Source: Ga0074130 sp035565355
Lineage (GTDB): Bacteria > Pseudomonadota > Gammaproteobacteria > Burkholderiales > Rhodocyclaceae
Direction: 5' to 3'
NCBI GenBank assembly: GCA_035565355.1
Contig: DATMSM010000026.1
Span: 1-7,095 of the forward strand
DNA length: 7,095 nt
The translations under genes were made by a program, and so were the position numbers. Below the pieces are notes generated by a model, which searched no databases, was not told where the DNA came from, and worked only from the letters and a program-made list of their open reading frames with translations. Within the stretch, counting starts at the first letter, position 1, and every line of letters starts with the position of its first letter. This document shows, piece by piece, positions 4,492-7,095 of the stretch.

Positions 4492-7008
4492 TCAGCGTTT
4501 CTTCTTGCGACCGACCTTGGGGCCAATAGCGCCCGCTGTCGTCTTCTTGGATGCGGCACGCTTGGCCGGCTTGCCACTACCGTCCTGCTTTGTGCTGCCG
4601 CGCCTGGCTGCGCCCTGCTTCACCGGCGCAATCCCGCCGGGCAGCGCACTGACCTCATCCTTGCCACGTCGCGCGCGCGGCGCCGCCTTCTTGGCGGGCG
4701 GCGTCTTGCCGGCACGGCGCTTTTCCTCCGGCGCCCCCTTGGCGCTGCCTATGATCTTGTCCACCGGATTGGCGGCCAGCTTGAAGTCGATCTTGTTGGT
4801 CGCCAAATCGACGCGCACCACCTGCACCTGGACCCGGTCCGAGAGACGGTAACGCTTGCCGCTACGCTCGCCGACCATGGCATGGGCGGCATCGTCGTAG
4901 TGGAAGTAGTCTGCCCCCAGCTCCGAAACATGCACCAGCCCCTCGATGAATACATCGTCGAGGGCGACGAAGATACCAAAAGGCACGACCGCTGCGATGC
5001 TGCCGCTGAAAATTTCGCCAACCTTGTCCTGCATGTAGAAGCACTTGAGCCAGTCCTCGACATCGCGCGTCGCCTCGTCGGCGCGGCGCTCGGTCATCGA
5101 GCAATGCAGGCCGATGGCCTCCCAGTCGCCGGCGTCGTGATCGGGCACGTACTTTTTCTTCGCCAGCACCGCCTTGATGGCACGATGCACGAGTAGATCG
5201 GGATAGCGCCGGATCGGCGAAGTAAAGTGCGTGTAATGATCGTAGGCCAAACCAAAATGACCGACGTTGTCGGGACTGTAGATGGCCTGACGCAAGGACC
5301 TCAGCATCACCGTCTGCAGCAGCGTGGTATCCGGCCGCCCCTTGATCTTCGTGATCAGCGCGGCATAGTCCTTGGCGTGCGGCTCATCGCCACCACCGAG
5401 TTGCAGGCCGAAGGTGCCGAGAAAGTCGCGTAGCTTGGTCAGGCGCTCGGGCGACGGGCCCTGGTGGATGCGGTACAGGCAAGGCTGCTCGTTCTCGGCC
5501 AGGAAGGCCGAGGCACAGACGTTGGCGGCCAGCATGCACTCCTCGATGATCTTATGCGCCTCGTTGCGCTCGTCCGGCACGATACGTTCGATCTTGCCGT
5601 TGTCGTTGAAGATCATGCGCGTTTCGGTGCTTTCGAAATCGATGGCGCCGCGCTTCCTGCGTTCGGCAGCCAGCAGCCGATACAGCTCGTCCAGCGTTTC
5701 CAGCTGCGGCAGCAGCTTGCCGATCTTGCGGCGCGCCGGGATTTCCTTCTCGTGAATGGCAGCTGCCACCTCGTTGTAAGTCAGACGTGCGTGCGAGAAC
5801 ATCACGCCCGGATAGAAGCGGTAGCGCTTGACCTCACCGGTCGGACCGATGTCCATGTCACAGACCATGCACAGACGCTCGACCTGCGGGTTCAGAGAGC
5901 ACAGGCCGTTTGAGATCTTCTCCGGCAGCATGGGAATCACGCGCCGCGGAAAGTACACCGAATTTCCGCGCTCATAGGCGTCGAGGTCGAGATCGCCGCG
6001 TTCCTTGACGTAGTGACTGACGTCGGCGATGGCGACGATGAGACGATAGCCCTTGCCTTGCCGCTCGCAATACACTGCATCATCGAAGTCGCGTGCGGTC
6101 TCGCCGTCGATGGTGACCAGCGGCAGATGCGTAATGTCCTCACGTCCCTTCTTGTCGGCCGGGCGCACGACATCCGGCAGCTTCTTGGCCTCAGCCAGTC
6201 CCTCCTTGGAAAACTCGTAAGGCAATTCGTGCTTGCGCAGCGCAATTTCGATTTCCATGCCCGGATCGGCGTAGTTGCCGACGATCTCGGTAACACGTCC
6301 GATGGCCTGCGCATTGCGGCTCGGCTGTTCGATGATGTCGACCATCACCACCTGTCCTGCGACCGGCACGATGGGCTTGGGGGCGCGCGACAAACGGCTC
6401 ATCAAGCCTTTCTTCGGCGCTTCTGCAGGCGCCAGCAGGATGCGCTGGCTGATGCGCTTGTTCTCCGGTTCGACGAACCAGACACCATGTTCGTTGTAAA
6501 CGCGACCGACCAGCTTGCTGTTGGCCCGTTCGAGCACCTCCACGATTTTGCCTTCCGGACGCCCGCGCTGATCGGTGCCAGCGACGCGCGCCATGGCGCG
6601 ATCGCCGTGCATGACCTTTTCCATCTCCCGCGCACTCAGGAACAGATCCGAGCTGCCGTCGTCAGGCACCAGGAAACCGAAGCCATCCATATGGCCCTGC
6701 ACTCGGCCGCTGACGAGATTGGCCTTGTCCGGCAACAGCCAATTGCCGCCGCGGTTCTGCATCAGTTGACCATCACGCGCCATTGCACCGAGGCGGCGGA
6801 TGAAAAACTCCTCTTCTTCGGCGCGAATGTCCAACAGTTTGACTAAGCGCTCGAAGCCCAGCGGCACCCCCTGCTCGGTGACAACCTGCAGTATGTATTC
6901 GCGGCTGGGAAGCGGGTTATCGTAAGTCGCCAGCTCGCGTTCGAGCATGGGGTCAGCCTGGCGGATTTTGCTTATTTTTATCGTTTTTTTATTCGTAGTC
7001 TTTGACAA
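4492..7008 (-). CDS. rnr: Ribonuclease R (3'-5' exoribonuclease, RNB family)
   Basis: An 838-residue RNase II/RNB exonuclease (E. coli RNase R has 813). In order: a basic N-terminus (1-25, seven Lys), a winged-helix domain (about 30-95, NPLPSREYIL), two cold-shock RNA-binding domains (about 98-160 and 190-270), the RNB catalytic domain (about 290-615), an S1 domain (about 660-745) and a Lys/Arg/Ala-rich low-complexity tail (755-838). Asp301, Asp307, Asp309 and Asp310 in TIDGETARDFDDAV bind the catalytic metals, Tyr352 in VYFPRRVIPMLPE is the stacking residue, and HFTSPIRRYPDLLVHRA (594-610) is the family motif. It degrades structured RNA processively and takes part in rRNA quality control and trans-translation. 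The start is TTG, with AGGA (7022-7019) 10 nt upstream. The first ATG is residue 21 and has only a weak site. The basic extension with an R..DP segment resembles other betaproteobacterial RNase R proteins. It is first gene of the rnr-rlmB-cysB unit. Confidence 0.97.
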   Translation of the reverse strand: MSKTTNKKTIKISKIRQADPMLERELATYDNPLPSREYILQVVTEQGVPLGFERLVKLLDIRAEEEEFFIRRLGAMARDGQLMQNRGGNWLLPDKANLVSGRVQGHMDGFGFLVPDDGSSDLFLSAREMEKVMHGDRAMARVAGTDQRGRPEGKIVEVLERANSKLVGRVYNEHGVWFVEPENKRISQRILLAPAEAPKKGLMSRLSRAPKPIVPVAGQVVMVDIIEQPSRNAQAIGRVTEIVGNYADPGMEIEIALRKHELPYEFSKEGLAEAKKLPDVVRPADKKGREDITHLPLVTIDGETARDFDDAVYCERQGKGYRLIVAIADVSHYVKERGDLDLDAYERGNSVYFPRRVIPMLPEKISNGLCSLNPQVERLCMVCDMDIGPTGEVKRYRFYPGVMFSHARLTYNEVAAAIHEKEIPARRKIGKLLPQLETLDELYRLLAAERRKRGAIDFESTETRMIFNDNGKIERIVPDERNEAHKIIEECMLAANVCASAFLAENEQPCLYRIHQGPSPERLTKLRDFLGTFGLQLGGGDEPHAKDYAALITKIKGRPDTTLLQTVMLRSLRQAIYSPDNVGHFGLAYDHYTHFTSPIRRYPDLLVHRAIKAVLAKKKYVPDHDAGDWEAIGLHCSMTERRADEATRDVEDWLKCFYMQDKVGEIFSGSIAAVVPFGIFVALDDVFIEGLVHVSELGADYFHYDDAAHAMVGERSGKRYRLSDRVQVQVVRVDLATNKIDFKLAANPVDKIIGSAKGAPEEKRRAGKTPPAKKAAPRARRGKDEVSALPGGIAPVKQGAARRGSTKQDGSGKPAKRAASKKTTAGAIGPKVGRKKKR

Positions 7009-7029
7009 TTCTGGTTCTTCCTATATAAT
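7002..7029 (+). promoter_or_regulatory. Full-consensus sigma70 promoter of tRNA-Leu
   Basis: TTGACA (7002-7007) and TATAAT (7024-7029) are both perfect hexamers, 16 nt apart. The bases after the -10 are GCGC, a GC-rich discriminator of the kind found at stable-RNA promoters under stringent (ppGpp) control. The tRNA begins 20 nt beyond the -10, leaving a leader of roughly 14 nt to be trimmed by RNase P. The -35 overlaps the first codons of rnr on the opposite strand. Confidence 0.9.
7019..7022 (-). promoter_or_regulatory. rnr ribosome binding site for the TTG start
   Basis: On the minus strand AGGA (7022-7019) is followed by ten bases before TTG (7008-7006). The spacing is slightly long but acceptable. 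It overlaps the -10/spacer region of the tRNA-Leu promoter on the other strand. The alternative ATG at 6948 has only AGG eight bases upstream, so the longer protein is preferred but not proven. Confidence 0.55.
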
Positions 7030-7049
7030 GCGCAGCTCTTGTCGGTGCT

Positions 7050-7095
<46 letters not shown>

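Noticed and set aside
6013..6846. Plus-strand open frames antisense to rnr (also 4438-5196 and 5464-5913)
   Set aside because: They mirror the codon periodicity of RNase R, give His/Asp/Leu-rich products typical of reverse-strand shadows, and overlap conserved catalytic domains.

Overview
This is ordinary core-genome sequence from a GC-rich proteobacterium, most likely a betaproteobacterium (Rhodocyclales-like is a guess). The lineage call rests on the protein sequences: a BamD ending in the WWQLW type of tail, a CysB with the LFG..VTRVAL C-terminal signature, and an RNase R with a short basic N-terminal extension. There is no insertion sequence, phage gene, CRISPR array or obvious accessory island. 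I found no undescribed multi-gene system. What deserves a second look is regulatory: tightly packed and overlapping control signals.

Layout from left to right. Positions 1-143 hold no gene but are unusually rich in dyad symmetry: a perfect 12-bp inverted repeat, a Fur-box-like element overlapping a possible leftward -10, an intrinsic terminator for pgeF, and a 21-bp AT-rich palindrome. Then pgeF (144-869, minus) and rluD (875-1849 or 1897, minus) form a two-gene unit separated by 5 nt. bamD (1896-2693, plus) is divergent from rluD. Its -10 box lies inside the 5' coding part of rluD, and a strong terminator follows it (2715-2745). The E. coli chromosome has the same bamD / rluD-pgeF divergent arrangement. 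Next, reading leftward from the right side, come rnr (7008-4492), rlmB (4454-3714) and cysB (3710-2763), very probably one operon with gaps of 37 and 3 nt. At the right edge a tRNA-Leu(CAG) starts on the plus strand (7050, cut by the window end) behind a full-consensus TTGACA / TATAAT promoter whose -35 overlaps the rnr start codon.

How the genes relate. The window mixes ribosome and RNA maintenance (RluD pseudouridylates 23S rRNA, RlmB 2'-O-methylates 23S rRNA, RNase R degrades structured RNA, tRNA-Leu) with envelope functions (BamD of the BAM outer-membrane assembly complex; PgeF, a peptidoglycan-quality enzyme) and one transcription factor, CysB, of sulfur assimilation. Placing cysB directly behind rnr-rlmB with a 3-nt gap would tie its synthesis to RNA-processing genes. 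Four of the five minus-strand protein genes start with GTG or TTG, and for each the start is supported by family alignment, by a ribosome binding site, or by both.
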